Shown here piece after piece: positions 42,927 to 51,740 of a stretch of DNA of 64,000 nucleotides; position 1 is the stretch's first letter, and each line of letters starts with the position of its first letter. Below the pieces are notes generated by a model. That model was not told the DNA's origin, searched no databases, and saw nothing but the letters and a program-made list of their open reading frames with translations. The position numbers were made by a program, and so were the translations under genes. Origin of the DNA: an uncultured Christensenella sp. (lineage in GTDB: Bacteria > Bacillota > Clostridia > Christensenellales > UBA1242); NCBI GenBank assembly GCA_905195085.1, contig CAJJUK010000001.1, positions 1 through 64,000 on the forward strand, in the 5' to 3' direction.

Positions 42927-43427
42927 CTACTTTCTCCATTTTTTGTCATAAAATATTTCTACAACTAATAATACCAAAAATAGAGATATAAAAGCAATAA
43001 AAATAGGCAATGTTATAAAATTTTTTACCAGCAAAAGAGCAAAAATAGTCACGAAAATTAGCGAATAAGCAAATATGAGATGAAAGTTTTGTCCGGTGAA
43101 AATGAAGGTGAAAATAGATGCCAAAATGAATGCCAAAGAGATGAAAAATGGGGCATAATTGCGAGTTTCTGTAAACCAAAAAAGATATCCGGCAAGTCCA
43201 ATAAACAGAAGTAAAAAACCTATGTAAAGGGCGCTGTCAAGTTTAAAGAAAAAGCCTTTGACAATTTGAAACAGCCCAAGAGAGATGCAGAAATTATAGA
43301 ACCAAAGGTCTGGAATTTTTAGGGAGTAAAGTGCGAAAAAGGTTGCGACAGCAAAGCATAAAAAAAGAAAAATTGCCGTTATTTTCAACAGCAGACTTTT
43401 CTTAATCCCAAACACTCTTCCTTTCAT
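42927..43427 (-). CDS. Small integral membrane protein, unknown function
   Basis: 166 residues with about six closely packed hydrophobic helices and short loops, few charged residues, and a basic N-terminus (KGRVFGIKK). I do not recognise the family. It lies directly upstream of the DivIVA-like gene (2-nt gap), so a role at the envelope or septum is possible but unproven. No ribosome binding site is seen before the ATG at 43427; TATAAA lies about 12 nt upstream. Confidence 0.65.
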   Translation of the reverse strand: MKGRVFGIKKSLLLKITAIFLFLCFAVATFFALYSLKIPDLWFYNFCISLGLFQIVKGFFFKLDSALYIGFLLLFIGLAGYLFWFTETRNYAPFFISLAFILASIFTFIFTGQNFHLIFAYSLIFVTIFALLLVKNFITLPIFIAFISLFLVLLVVEIFYDKKWRK

Positions 43428-43489
43428 GGAATTATTATGTTTATAATTTTATGTTTTAAACTTGTAATCAATTGTTTTGCAAATCTGAT

Positions 43490-44341
43490 TTAAAGGTCTG
43501 ACTTCACTATTTCCATAATTTTATCAAAACTGTCTTCACTTTTCTTTTTGGTTAAGGTGTTGTATAAGATTATTGCAAGCCCAAGAATGATGAAAATGAC
43601 GCTTAATAATTGTGAAATTCTGATTGAACCTAAATACAAACTGTCAGTTCTCAACCCTTCAATGAACATTCTTCCGATGCCATAGAGAATGAGATAATAT
43701 GAAGCAACCATTCCATTTCTTTTGAAGTTAACTTTGTAGAGCAGAATCATCAAAATTGCAAAGGAAATGAAGTTCCATAAACTCTCATAGAAGAATGTTG
43801 CCAAGTGCCAGCCACTTCCACCACAGGTGCAGTCAGGTTGTGTGCAATGGTCAATGTAAACTCCAAATGGGAACCATTGCCAACTTGGATTTTCAATTGG
43901 GTAGCCATAGGCTTCTTGATTGAAGAAGTTTCCCCAACGTCCAAGTGCTTGAGCGCAAATAAGGGCAGGGGCGATGATGTCAATCAAGGCAAAGAAGTTT
44001 TTCTTGTGGATAAGACAATAAAGCAGGACTGCCAATGCTCCACCGATCAAACCGCCGTAGAATCCAAGCCCGCCTTCCCAAATTTTGAAGATATCCCAAA
44101 AGTTTGTGTAATATTCCAATCTAAACAAAACATAGTAAAGTCTTGCGCCAATAATGGCAAAAGGAATGACATAGCAAGCAAGTGTCACTATATCTTCAAT
44201 TTTGAAACCTCTCTTTTTTGCGACTAGACAAGTGATGACAATGCCTAAAAGATAAGAGAGGGCACTGATGATTCCGTAGAAATTCACTCTCCAACCAAAC
44301 AGGTCAAAACCACTTGGTATTGAAAGAATTATGTTGCTCAT
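43490..44341 (-). CDS. lgt: Prolipoprotein diacylglyceryl transferase
   Basis: 283 residues, seven TM helices. Transfers diacylglycerol from phosphatidylglycerol to lipobox Cys. NFYGIISALSYLLGIV, GARLYYVLFR, WEGGLGFYGGLIGG, and the signature ALGRWGNFFNQEAYG are intact, including the essential Arg and the HGG-type loop equivalent. GGAGG precedes the ATG. A Cys-rich loop (CTQPDCTCGG) near residue 165 is less usual. Confidence 0.95.
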   Translation of the reverse strand: MSNIILSIPSGFDLFGWRVNFYGIISALSYLLGIVITCLVAKKRGFKIEDIVTLACYVIPFAIIGARLYYVLFRLEYYTNFWDIFKIWEGGLGFYGGLIGGALAVLLYCLIHKKNFFALIDIIAPALICAQALGRWGNFFNQEAYGYPIENPSWQWFPFGVYIDHCTQPDCTCGGSGWHLATFFYESLWNFISFAILMILLYKVNFKRNGMVASYYLILYGIGRMFIEGLRTDSLYLGSIRISQLLSVIFIILGLAIILYNTLTKKKSEDSFDKIMEIVKSDL

Positions 44342-44389
44342 TATACCTCCAGTTGAATGGGCGAGGTTGCTCTTAAAATTATATTAATA

Positions 44390-44418
44390 AGTATAAAAAT
44401 TTAGACATATAAAGTCAA
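44390..44418 (-). promoter_or_regulatory. lgt promoter
   Basis: Minus strand TTGACT, 17-nt spacer, TATACT. Confidence 0.6.
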
Positions 44419-44419
44419 A

Positions 44420-44456
44420 CAAAAAACAAAGCGTTCTTATGAATTCATAAAAACGC
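44420..44456 (-). terminator. Terminator of the Rho-like gene
   Basis: Minus strand 13-bp stem GCGTTTTTATGAA/TTCATAAGAACGC (one mismatch) followed by TTTGTTTTTTG. Confidence 0.75.
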
Positions 44457-44490
44457 CTATTTGCAATGACAATCGTTTGTGTGTTGAATC

Positions 44491-45687
44491 TTATAACTCA
44501 ATCTTTTTTGAAACTTTGTAAACAGCTGAAACATACATTTGGTCAAACATATCTGTTTCGTCTAGGGTGGTGAAAATTGTTGTGTGTTTGTGTTCTCCAC
44601 CGGCCTTGGCCAAAAGCATGAGTTGTTTGATTATGTCAACAGCATTTTCTGTGTGTCCCATGAGAACTTTTGTGTTTGTTTTGAATGCGAAATCAATATC
44701 GTTTGCCAAGGTGGTTATATCCTGCACAAACAAAGCAACTCTCAAGCCTTGTTGTTGCAAACGTTTGATGTGTTCAATGACCATGAGCATCGTTTCATAT
44801 ACGGAGAGTGGGCGGTCATTGTAATTAAGAACAAACAAATTGTTGAATCCCAAACTTTTGATTGCTTCTTGGTCTTCAAACATCACATTTGGAATGATTC
44901 CCAAAGTGATTATCTTGTTTTCATTGAGTTTCTTAAGCAAATTTTTGAATTTGTCAATGTTATCAATGAACTTGCCTTGTTTCAACATATATCTGCTTCC
45001 CAAAACAATTTCGTTATTCTCAAAAGCAAGTTTTTGGGTTGGAACAGTCTGTTCATATTCGTTTGTGATGTCTTGATAGTTTTGATAATTTTGGAAATTG
45101 AGATATTCAATGCTGTCAAGTATGTAATCTTTTTCCTCATTCATAATGACTGCAGTTCCGACAACATAGTCATAAGGTTTGAGTCTTGTGTCCATGTTCT
45201 TTTTAACCAAAACAAAACCTTTTTTTTCGGAATTGTATTGGTTGTAGAAGAAAAATTCTTTTTCGTTTCTTTCGCAAAGGATTCCTTTAACTTTGATTGG
45301 AAAGAGTTTCTGTTTGATCACATCATCTTCCATTTGTCTGAAGGTGACAACTTTTTGTAAACGATTTGTTCCTCTTTGTTGATTAGATTTCAAGGAATAG
45401 TCCTTTCCAGTGATTTGAGAAAGTTCTGCCAAAATGCCTTCAATGTTGCTGAGTTCTTTATATGGTCTGCCTTGTCTGAGAGGAATTGGTTTCAAATCTT
45501 CCCCAGAAATGATTTTGTTCATGACAATAGAGATATGGTCATTTCTCTTCAAGGTGGTAGGTGAATTGTCGCCAAAAACTCTTGCAAGTGCTCTGAGTTC
45601 ATAAATTCCCAAAGACTCAATAAGTGATAAACAATCTTGTTGAGCCTTTGTCAGATTGTTAAATTCGTAAGCATTTTGTTTTGCCAT
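44491..45687 (-). CDS. Rho-like protein with degenerate ATPase domain
   Basis: 398 residues, near normal for Rho. Residues ~10-75 resemble the Rho N-terminal SAP-like region (LRALARVFG, then a basic RQGRPYK). Residues ~130-198 match the RNA-binding cold-shock-like fold (KGILCERNEKEFFF, GTAVIMNEEKDYILDSIEYL). Residues ~218-398 follow the RecA-like fold, but the P-loop is gone (YMLKQGKFIDNI at 233-244 where GxxGxGKT is expected), the DERP motif is NDRP (290-293), and Walker B LLDSITRLA is FVQDITTLA (320-328). It probably cannot hydrolyse ATP. ATG 45687 has AAAGGAG 6 nt upstream. Confidence 0.75.
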   Translation of the reverse strand: MAKQNAYEFNNLTKAQQDCLSLIESLGIYELRALARVFGDNSPTTLKRNDHISIVMNKIISGEDLKPIPLRQGRPYKELSNIEGILAELSQITGKDYSLKSNQQRGTNRLQKVVTFRQMEDDVIKQKLFPIKVKGILCERNEKEFFFYNQYNSEKKGFVLVKKNMDTRLKPYDYVVGTAVIMNEEKDYILDSIEYLNFQNYQNYQDITNEYEQTVPTQKLAFENNEIVLGSRYMLKQGKFIDNIDKFKNLLKKLNENKIITLGIIPNVMFEDQEAIKSLGFNNLFVLNYNDRPLSVYETMLMVIEHIKRLQQQGLRVALFVQDITTLANDIDFAFKTNTKVLMGHTENAVDIIKQLMLLAKAGGEHKHTTIFTTLDETDMFDQMYVSAVYKVSKKIEL

Positions 45688-45740
45688 AAATTGCTCCTTT
45701 CTCGTTTCGTAAAATTTAAAAATATTCAAAATACGTTGTT

Positions 45741-45769
45741 ATTATATCACATTTCGACACGAAATACAA
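45741..45769 (-). promoter_or_regulatory. Promoter of the Rho-like gene
   Basis: Minus strand TTGTAT, 17-nt spacer, TATAAT. The spacer holds the small dyad TTTCG-TGT-CGAAA. Confidence 0.55.
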
Positions 45770-45833
45770 ATAAAACCCAACAAAAGCAAAAAAAATTCAA
45801 AATAACAAAAATTATCAAAATTTTCAAAATTAG

Positions 45834-45869
45834 ATTGCATATCACACAAGATGTTGTGTATTATGCAAT
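45834..45869. repeat. Palindromic repeat, copy 3
   Basis: ATTGCATATCACACAA-GATG-TTGTGTATTATGCAAT, 16-bp arms with two mismatches. It starts on the last base of the FabG-like stop codon and may double as a terminator before the Rho-like gene. Confidence 0.6.
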
Positions 45870-46606
45870 TATTCGAGCACTAAACCACCATCTACATACA
45901 AGGTTTGACCGGTGATGAAAGATGCATTATCACTTGACAAAAATGCAACTGCGTTTGCAATGTCATCTGTTGTTCCAAGCCTTTTGAGAGGGGTAATTTC
46001 ACAAAATTCATCTTTTTCTTCTTGTGAAAGATTGTTGTTCATTTTTGTGTCAATGAATCCAGGTGCAACGACATTTATTCTCACATCAAGATTTCCAAGT
46101 TCGCTTGCCAATGATTTACACAAGCCGGAAAGTCCACTTTTTGTTGCTGTGTAAACACTTTCACAGGAACAGCCGTTTTTGTTGACGAAAGAACCAATCA
46201 AAACTATGCCTGCAGGGTTCTTGTTTATTGTGCGCTTTGTGAATTCTCTTATGCATCTGATTGCAGATTTGATGTTTACTTCAAACAGATTGTCGATTTC
46301 TTCATCGGACACATCAAAAATCAGTTGCCTTTTTTGGGCAACTCCTGAACAAAAAACCAAAGTATCCCAATATTTGAAGTCATGTTCCATTTCTTCAAAC
46401 ACCTTCTTAATTTGTGCAGGTTGGCATAAATCAAGTTTATAACTTTTGATTTCAACGTTTTTCTTGTTTTCAATTTCTTTTTCAAAATCAACTTGATTTG
46501 AGTTGTATGTAAGTGCCAAATTAAATCCTTCTTGAGCCATATGTTTTGCAGTTTCAAGTCCGATATCACTTGAAGCACCAATAATTATTGCTGTTTTCTT
46601 TATCAT
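45869..46606 (-). CDS. FabG-like short-chain dehydrogenase
   Basis: 245 residues, typical FabG length. IIGASSDIGLETAK is the cofactor loop, Ser in IGSF and YTATK are catalytic, and PGFIDTKMNNNL plus the C-terminal ITGQTLYVDGGLVLE region are the usual FabG features. NAG is replaced by CSG. It could be 3-oxoacyl-ACP reductase or another SDR; no fab genes are nearby. TGGAGG precedes the ATG. It differs clearly from the SDR at the window start. Confidence 0.85.
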   Translation of the reverse strand: MIKKTAIIIGASSDIGLETAKHMAQEGFNLALTYNSNQVDFEKEIENKKNVEIKSYKLDLCQPAQIKKVFEEMEHDFKYWDTLVFCSGVAQKRQLIFDVSDEEIDNLFEVNIKSAIRCIREFTKRTINKNPAGIVLIGSFVNKNGCSCESVYTATKSGLSGLCKSLASELGNLDVRINVVAPGFIDTKMNNNLSQEEKDEFCEITPLKRLGTTDDIANAVAFLSSDNASFITGQTLYVDGGLVLE

Positions 46607-46794
46607 TTTAATCCTCCAATTTTTATTTTGTTATTGACATTATAACATAGATTGCATTAGGAAAATAGTTCTTTTTTCAAGAACCTAAAATTGATGACAA
46701 CTTTCTGAAGGTTGTTTATTAACAAAACAATATCTAAAAAGGGAAACACTTGTTTTTATTAATCTTCAAAAACGAAGTGGAAAAGCTGACAGAT

Positions 46795-47637
46795 TTATGA
46801 TTCAGCAATCCATGCAAGACCGATTGCTGGGCCAACGTGTGCAGCATTAACTGGGCCCACTTCACCTTCATAAACTTCAATTTTGTCTTTGTCTGGGCGT
46901 TTTGCAAGATATTCATAAACAAATTTCTTTAACATTTCAAAGAATTTTGTGTTGGCAATATGAATAATGAACAATCTTTTTATTTTTTCAGGGATAGAAG
47001 CAATAAGGTCCTTCATTGCTTTTTGAAGACCAATGCTTTTCTTGTCGGATAATGTCCCTTGTTTAAAGGTGATTATTGGTTTGATTTTCAAAATTGAACC
47101 TATTGTGGCAGTGACTTTTCCAATTCTTCCACCTTTTGCGAGATATTCCAAAGTGTCAGGAATGAAAGAAACTGCGCTGTTTGGAATAAGGCTTTCAATA
47201 CGTTTGATGATTTCTTCACAAGTGGCACCGGCATTTCTCATGTTAACCGCTTCCATTACATATCCCAAAACTGTTTGGGTGTTTCCTTGAGAATCAATCA
47301 CATGAACTTTGCTTGGATCTTTGCATTGATCTTTTGCAAGGCAAGCAACACTATAAGTGCCAGAAAGGGTGCTGCTGATTGTGAAAACAATGACTTCATC
47401 TCCCTTATCAATGGCTTTTTCATATTCTTCAATGAAAGTTTCCAAAGAAGGTTGGCTTGTTTTTGGAAAAACTTTTGTCTTTGTGAAATCTTCAAAAAAG
47501 GCATCGTATGTTCCAGGATACCCTTCATCAAACTCTTGGTCTTTGTATAAAACTCTGAGTGGAATAACAGTTATATCATTTGCTTCAGCATATTCTTTTG
47601 GAGTATATGCCGTACTATCAACGATGATTTTAATCAT
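46795..47637 (-). CDS. DegV family fatty-acid-binding protein (FakB-like)
   Basis: 280 residues. IIVDSTAYTPKEYAE, VIPLRVLYKDQEFDEG, KTSQPSLETFIEEYEK and SSTLSGTYSVACLA are the DegV lipid-binding blocks; the EGEVGPVNAAHVGPAIGLAW end is also typical. FakB proteins present a fatty acid to the kinase FakA for phosphorylation. No full FakA is in this window, only the isolated middle domain at 42015. AAGGAG precedes the ATG. Confidence 0.9.
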   Translation of the reverse strand: MIKIIVDSTAYTPKEYAEANDITVIPLRVLYKDQEFDEGYPGTYDAFFEDFTKTKVFPKTSQPSLETFIEEYEKAIDKGDEVIVFTISSTLSGTYSVACLAKDQCKDPSKVHVIDSQGNTQTVLGYVMEAVNMRNAGATCEEIIKRIESLIPNSAVSFIPDTLEYLAKGGRIGKVTATIGSILKIKPIITFKQGTLSDKKSIGLQKAMKDLIASIPEKIKRLFIIHIANTKFFEMLKKFVYEYLAKRPDKDKIEVYEGEVGPVNAAHVGPAIGLAWIAES

Positions 47638-47770
47638 AATTTTCTCCTTAATGGTCCATTTTGGACTTCTCTTATTTTAGCATACAAAATTTTCTTTTCC
47701 AAATGATTTTTATATGTTTCATCACTTTGTGTATGTGCGAATTTTGACGAATGACAAAACCCTCAATTTG

Positions 47771-47799
47771 TTGACTTACTTTGTTTTATATGTTATATT
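47771..47799 (+). promoter_or_regulatory. lysS promoter
   Basis: TTGACT, 17-nt spacer, TATATT. Short leader; no T-box structure is seen. Confidence 0.65.
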
Positions 47800-47831
47800 T
47801 AAACATAATATTCAAAAAGCGGAGGCATTAA

Positions 47832-49289
47832 ATGGAAGAAAACTTATCAAACGAAATTGATATAAGAAGACAAAAAATCGAAGAACTCAAGAAAATGGGA
47901 GAAATTCCATACAAAGAGAAGTTTGAAAGAACTTGCACAATCAAAGAAGCAAGAGAAAAATTGGGCGAACATGTCAAAATTGCTGGTCGTATCATTTTTC
48001 GTCGTATAATGGGAAAGTTTGGTTTCTGCCAAATCAGAGATATCTATGACAAAATTCAAATTTCAGTTGGAAGAAATGAGTTTTCAGAAGAAGACTATAA
48101 TTTCTACAAAAAGATGATTGATATTGGTGACTTTATTGGAGTTGAAGGGGAAGTTTATCAAACACAAACTGGTGAAATTACAGTCAAGGCAGAAAAGGTT
48201 GTTTTGCTTTCAAAAACACTTCGTCCGCTTCCAGAAAAATTCCACGGAATTGCAGACACTGAGATTAAATATCGTCAGCGTTATCTTGACCTTATCACAA
48301 ATGAAGACAGCAGAAAGATTTTCTTAACAAGAAGCAAGGTTGTTTCATTTATCAGAAGATATTTGGAAGACAATGGTTTCATTGAAGTTGAAACTCCAAT
48401 CTTGCAGACAAGTGTTTCTGGTGCGAGTGCAAAACCTTTCTTCACACATCACAATGCTTTGGACATTGAATGTAACTTGAGAATTGCAACAGAGTGTCAT
48501 TTGAAGCAATGTATTGGTGCAGGAATTGACAGAGTTTTTGAACTTGGAAAAGACTTCAGAAACGAAGGAATGGATCCATCTCACCTTCAAGAATTCACTC
48601 AGGTTGAGTGGTATGCTTCTTATTGGAACTTTGAAGACAACATCAAATTCTTCCAAACAATGCTGACGAGTCTTATGCAAGAATGTTTGGGAACAACAAA
48701 AATCAACTATCAGGGTCAGGAAATTGACTTTGGTGGACAATGGCCAAGAATTGATTATGTTGCAAGAATGAGAGAACTTTTGGGTTGTGATTTTCTTTCA
48801 ATTGATGATGTTGACGAATTGAAAAAGATTGTTGTTGACAGAGGGCTTTTTGGCTATACAGAACTTGAAGAATGCAAGACTGTCAGAACCCTTATTGATT
48901 ATGTCTATAAACGTAAAATTCGTGCTGACATTGTCAATCCAACAATTCTTTACAACTATCCAGCATCTCTCATTCCTCTTGCCAGAAGAAATGATAAAGA
49001 TGAAAGAATTATTGATGTTTTCCAAGTGGTTGCAGGTGGTGCAGAACTTGTTAAGGCATATTCTGAGCTTGTTGATCCAATCACTCAAAGAAGAACATTG
49101 GAACTTCAACTTGAAGAAAAGAAGGCTGGCGATGAAGAGACTATGGACGTTGATGAAGATTTCTTGCTTGCAATGGAACATGGTATGCCACCAATTTCAG
49201 GTTTGGGTTTTGGAATTGACAGGTTTTTGCAATTCATTTTCGATTGTCCAAACATCAGAGATGTTGTGCTTTTCCCATTGATGAAATAA
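47832..49289 (+). CDS. lysS: Lysyl-tRNA synthetase, class II
   Basis: 485 residues. N-terminal OB anticodon domain (HVKIAGRIIFRRIMGKFGFC). Class II motif 1 lies near FIEVETPILQ, motif 2 is FRNEGMDPSHLQEFTQVEWY, motif 3 is GLGFGIDRFLQF. The FFTHHNALD segment is typical. CGGAGG precedes the ATG. Start of lysS-nth-obgE-yhbY, all on one strand with short gaps. Confidence 0.95.
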   Translation: MEENLSNEIDIRRQKIEELKKMGEIPYKEKFERTCTIKEAREKLGEHVKIAGRIIFRRIMGKFGFCQIRDIYDKIQISVGRNEFSEEDYNFYKKMIDIGDFIGVEGEVYQTQTGEITVKAEKVVLLSKTLRPLPEKFHGIADTEIKYRQRYLDLITNEDSRKIFLTRSKVVSFIRRYLEDNGFIEVETPILQTSVSGASAKPFFTHHNALDIECNLRIATECHLKQCIGAGIDRVFELGKDFRNEGMDPSHLQEFTQVEWYASYWNFEDNIKFFQTMLTSLMQECLGTTKINYQGQEIDFGGQWPRIDYVARMRELLGCDFLSIDDVDELKKIVVDRGLFGYTELEECKTVRTLIDYVYKRKIRADIVNPTILYNYPASLIPLARRNDKDERIIDVFQVVAGGAELVKAYSELVDPITQRRTLELQLEEKKAGDEETMDVDEDFLLAMEHGMPPISGLGFGIDRFLQFIFDCPNIRDVVLFPLMK

Positions 49290-49305
49290 CAAAAGAGGTT
49301 GTGCG

Positions 49306-49977
49306 ATGATAGATAGCAAAAGTGTTGTAAGCGGTCTTGATAAAATGATTGAAAACCCAAGATGTGAACTTGAACATCAAACTCCTTTTGAACTTTTGGT
49401 TGCAGTCATTTTGTCTGCCCAATGCACAGATAAGAGAGTCAATCAGGTCACAAATGAACTTTTCAAAACTCACAACAAACCACAAGATTTTGTCGATATT
49501 TCTCAAGAAGAATTGGAAGAGAAAATTCATTCTTGTGGGTTTTATCACAACAAAGCAAAATCAATCAAGTCCGCAAGCCAAGATATCATAAGCAGATTTG
49601 GCGGGAAAGTTCCTGACAATTTTGATGACCTTTTGACACTTGCGGGTGTTGGAAGAAAAACAGCAAATGTTGTTATGGCTGTGGCTTTTGGTGGAGATAA
49701 TTTTGCTGTGGACACTCATGTGCTTAGAGTTTCCAATCGTCTTGGACTTGTGAACACCAAGGATCCAAACAAATGCGAAGAAAAATTGTGCGAGATTTTT
49801 CCAAAAAATGAATGGTCAAAATTGCACTATCAAATGGTTTTGTTTGGGAGATATGTATGCAAGGCAATGAAGCCAGATTGTGAAAACTGTGTCTTTAATG
49901 CAAATTGTCCAAGTTCACGCATAGGCGTTCCGCCAGAAGACTTAAAAACAAAGAAAGATGCAAAAACAAAAAAATAG
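49306..49977 (+). CDS. nth: Endonuclease III
   Basis: 223 residues. DNA glycosylase/AP lyase for oxidised pyrimidines. Helix-hairpin-helix with catalytic Lys: LAGVGRKTANVV; catalytic Asp in AVDTHVLRVSNRL; and the [4Fe-4S] cluster cysteines C-x6-C-x2-C-x5-C (CKAMKPDCENCVFNANC). A Lys-rich tail follows. GAGG precedes the ATG. Confidence 0.95.
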   Translation: MIDSKSVVSGLDKMIENPRCELEHQTPFELLVAVILSAQCTDKRVNQVTNELFKTHNKPQDFVDISQEELEEKIHSCGFYHNKAKSIKSASQDIISRFGGKVPDNFDDLLTLAGVGRKTANVVMAVAFGGDNFAVDTHVLRVSNRLGLVNTKDPNKCEEKLCEIFPKNEWSKLHYQMVLFGRYVCKAMKPDCENCVFNANCPSSRIGVPPEDLKTKKDAKTKK

Positions 49978-49985
49978 GAGAGTTT

Positions 49986-51257
49986 ATGTTTCTTGACAGA
50001 GTTAAAATCTCAATAAAAGCAGGAAACGGTGGCAAAGGTTCCACCTCTTTTTTGCGTACCGCTCAAACTGCCAATGGTGGTCCAGATGGTGGTGATGGTG
50101 GAAAGGGTGGAGATGTGATTTTCAAGGCTACAAATGACTTGAACACATTGTATAGTTTCAGATTCAAAAAGAAATTTGTCGCTGAAAATGGCGAAGACGG
50201 ACATCAAAAAAATCAGACCGGAAAGAGTGGAAAAGATGAGATTATTCTTGTTCCAACTGGAACAATTTTGATCAATCCTAAAACGGACAAAATCATTGCT
50301 GATTTGAATGAAGATGGGGCTGTCTTTGTGGCTCTGAAAGGTGGTGTTGGTGGACATGGAAATGCTTACTATAAGTCTTCAATCAAACAGGCACCAACAT
50401 TCTCTCAACTTGGAGAAACAACTTCACCAAAAGAAGTGATTTTGGAACTTAAAACCATTGCTGATGTTGGATTGGTGGGCTTTCCAAATGTTGGAAAATC
50501 CACGCTTTTGTCGGTCATTTCAAACGCAAATCCAAAGATTGCAAACTATCCTTTCACAACAATATATCCAAATTTGGGAGTGTGTGAAGTTTTGGGAGAA
50601 GCCTTTGTTGTTGCGGACATTCCTGGGCTTATTGAAGGGGCAAGTGAAGGGACTGGTCTTGGGCATTATTTCTTGAAACACGTTGAGCGTGTCAGGCTTA
50701 TCGTTCATTTGATTGACATATCTGAAAGTGAAGGAAGAAGTGCTGTTGAAGATTACAAAATCATCAATGATGAACTTGGGAAATATAACAAAGAACTTCT
50801 CAAAACAAAACAAATCGTGGTCTTTTCTAAGTGTGATTTGCTTGACGAAGAAGAACTGAAGAAAAAAATAGACAATTTCACAAAAACTTTGAAGATTTCT
50901 GATTATGTTTGCATTTCTTCATACACTAGAGAGGGTGTTGAAACCTTAAAGAAGAAGATTTTGGAAAACCTGAAGAAAATTCCAAAGAAACAGGCTCTTG
51001 CAGTTGAAGAATTTGACTTTGACAAAAAGGACTTTTCTTCTATCGAAATCACAAGACATGATGATGGCAGTTTTGAAGTTTCTGGGGGAAGAATTGAGAA
51101 CTTGGCAAGAGGTGTTGTGATTTCTGACCAAATGTCTTTTGCTTATTTCCAAAACAAACTTAAAGAAATGGGTGTCATTGATATGCTCAAAGAAAAAGGT
51201 TTGAAAGAGGGTGACACTGTTGTGATTAAAGATATTTCATTTGAATATATCGAATAA
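49986..51257 (+). CDS. obgE: GTPase ObgE/CgtA
   Basis: 423 residues. Glycine-rich Obg fold (AGNGGKGSTSFLR, GGPDGGDGGKGGDV), G domain with GFPNVGKSTLLS, DIPGLIEGA and SKCDLL, and the C-terminal OCT domain found in Bacillota (ITRHDDGSFEVSGGRIE). Involved in 50S assembly and stress or sporulation control. ATG 49986 has AGGAG at 5 nt; the frame open further upstream lies within nth. Confidence 0.96.
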   Translation: MFLDRVKISIKAGNGGKGSTSFLRTAQTANGGPDGGDGGKGGDVIFKATNDLNTLYSFRFKKKFVAENGEDGHQKNQTGKSGKDEIILVPTGTILINPKTDKIIADLNEDGAVFVALKGGVGGHGNAYYKSSIKQAPTFSQLGETTSPKEVILELKTIADVGLVGFPNVGKSTLLSVISNANPKIANYPFTTIYPNLGVCEVLGEAFVVADIPGLIEGASEGTGLGHYFLKHVERVRLIVHLIDISESEGRSAVEDYKIINDELGKYNKELLKTKQIVVFSKCDLLDEEELKKKIDNFTKTLKISDYVCISSYTREGVETLKKKILENLKKIPKKQALAVEEFDFDKKDFSSIEITRHDDGSFEVSGGRIENLARGVVISDQMSFAYFQNKLKEMGVIDMLKEKGLKEGDTVVIKDISFEYIE

Positions 51258-51306
51258 TTGCATATTACACTTTAGATTGTTGTGTTATGCAACATAATAC
51301 ACAACA
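51257..51306. repeat. Palindromic repeat, copy 4 (compound)
   Basis: TGTTGTGTTAT-GCAAC-ATAATACACAACA forms one palindrome (51278-51306). TTGCATATTACAC (51258-51270) can pair alternatively with GTGTTATGCAA (51282-51292). It lies between obgE and yhbY. Confidence 0.55.
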
Positions 51307-51334
51307 TATTGTGATTAAATTAAAAGGAAATGAT

Positions 51335-51628
51335 ATGATAACAACAAAACAAAGAGCGTATTTGAGAGGTCTTGGAAATGCACTTGACCCAGTTATGCAG
51401 ATTGGAAAAGATGGCATTTCTGAAAATGTCCTTAATGGAGTCAACTTGCTTTTGGAAGCAAGAGAACTTGTCAAAATCAAAATGCTCAAAAATTGTGACT
51501 ATGAAATTAAAGATTTGGCAAATGAAATTGCACAAAAAACGAATGCTGAAGTGGTGCAAGTGATTGGCAATATTTTCATTTTATACAAATCAACTCGAAA
51601 AGATTTCAAACACATTCAATTGCCTTAA
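51335..51628 (+). CDS. yhbY: YhbY family RNA-binding protein (CRM domain)
   Basis: 97 residues. CRM domain: KQRAYLRGLGNALDPVMQIG, KDGISENVLNGVNLLLEARE and VQVIGNIFILYKST. Associates with pre-50S particles. ATG 51335 follows AAAGGAAATGAT; an upstream in-frame TTG lies inside the palindromic repeat. Obg-YhbY pairing is usual, but nadD and yqeK, which normally follow, are absent. Confidence 0.93.
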   Translation: MITTKQRAYLRGLGNALDPVMQIGKDGISENVLNGVNLLLEARELVKIKMLKNCDYEIKDLANEIAQKTNAEVVQVIGNIFILYKSTRKDFKHIQLP

Positions 51629-51740
51629 TTTGTCGTGTTGACATCGACAACATGAAACAGATGCACCTGTCTGCTTCATTGTTGTTTATGTTATTTATTT
51701 TATGTTATTTATTATGTGATTTTATGTTATGCAATTGTTT
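51621..51740. repeat. Inverted and direct repeats after yhbY
   Basis: CAACATGAAACAGA...TCTGCTTCATTGTTG is a 14-15-bp imperfect inverted repeat (about 51649-51687), with a smaller TGTTG/CAACA dyad overlapping its left side. Then TTATGTTATTTATT occurs twice (51694-51725) followed by TTATGTTATGCAATTG. It separates two converging genes. Confidence 0.45.

Noticed and set aside
44584..45360. Plus-strand 258-codon frame antisense to the Rho-like gene
   Set aside because: Phe/Ile/Val-rich antisense product without a promoter or ribosome binding site; the minus-strand frame has clear Rho homology.
47640..47831. Upstream region of lysS considered for a T-box
   Set aside because: The leader after the promoter is only about 25 nt and has no specifier loop, T-box sequence or terminator.
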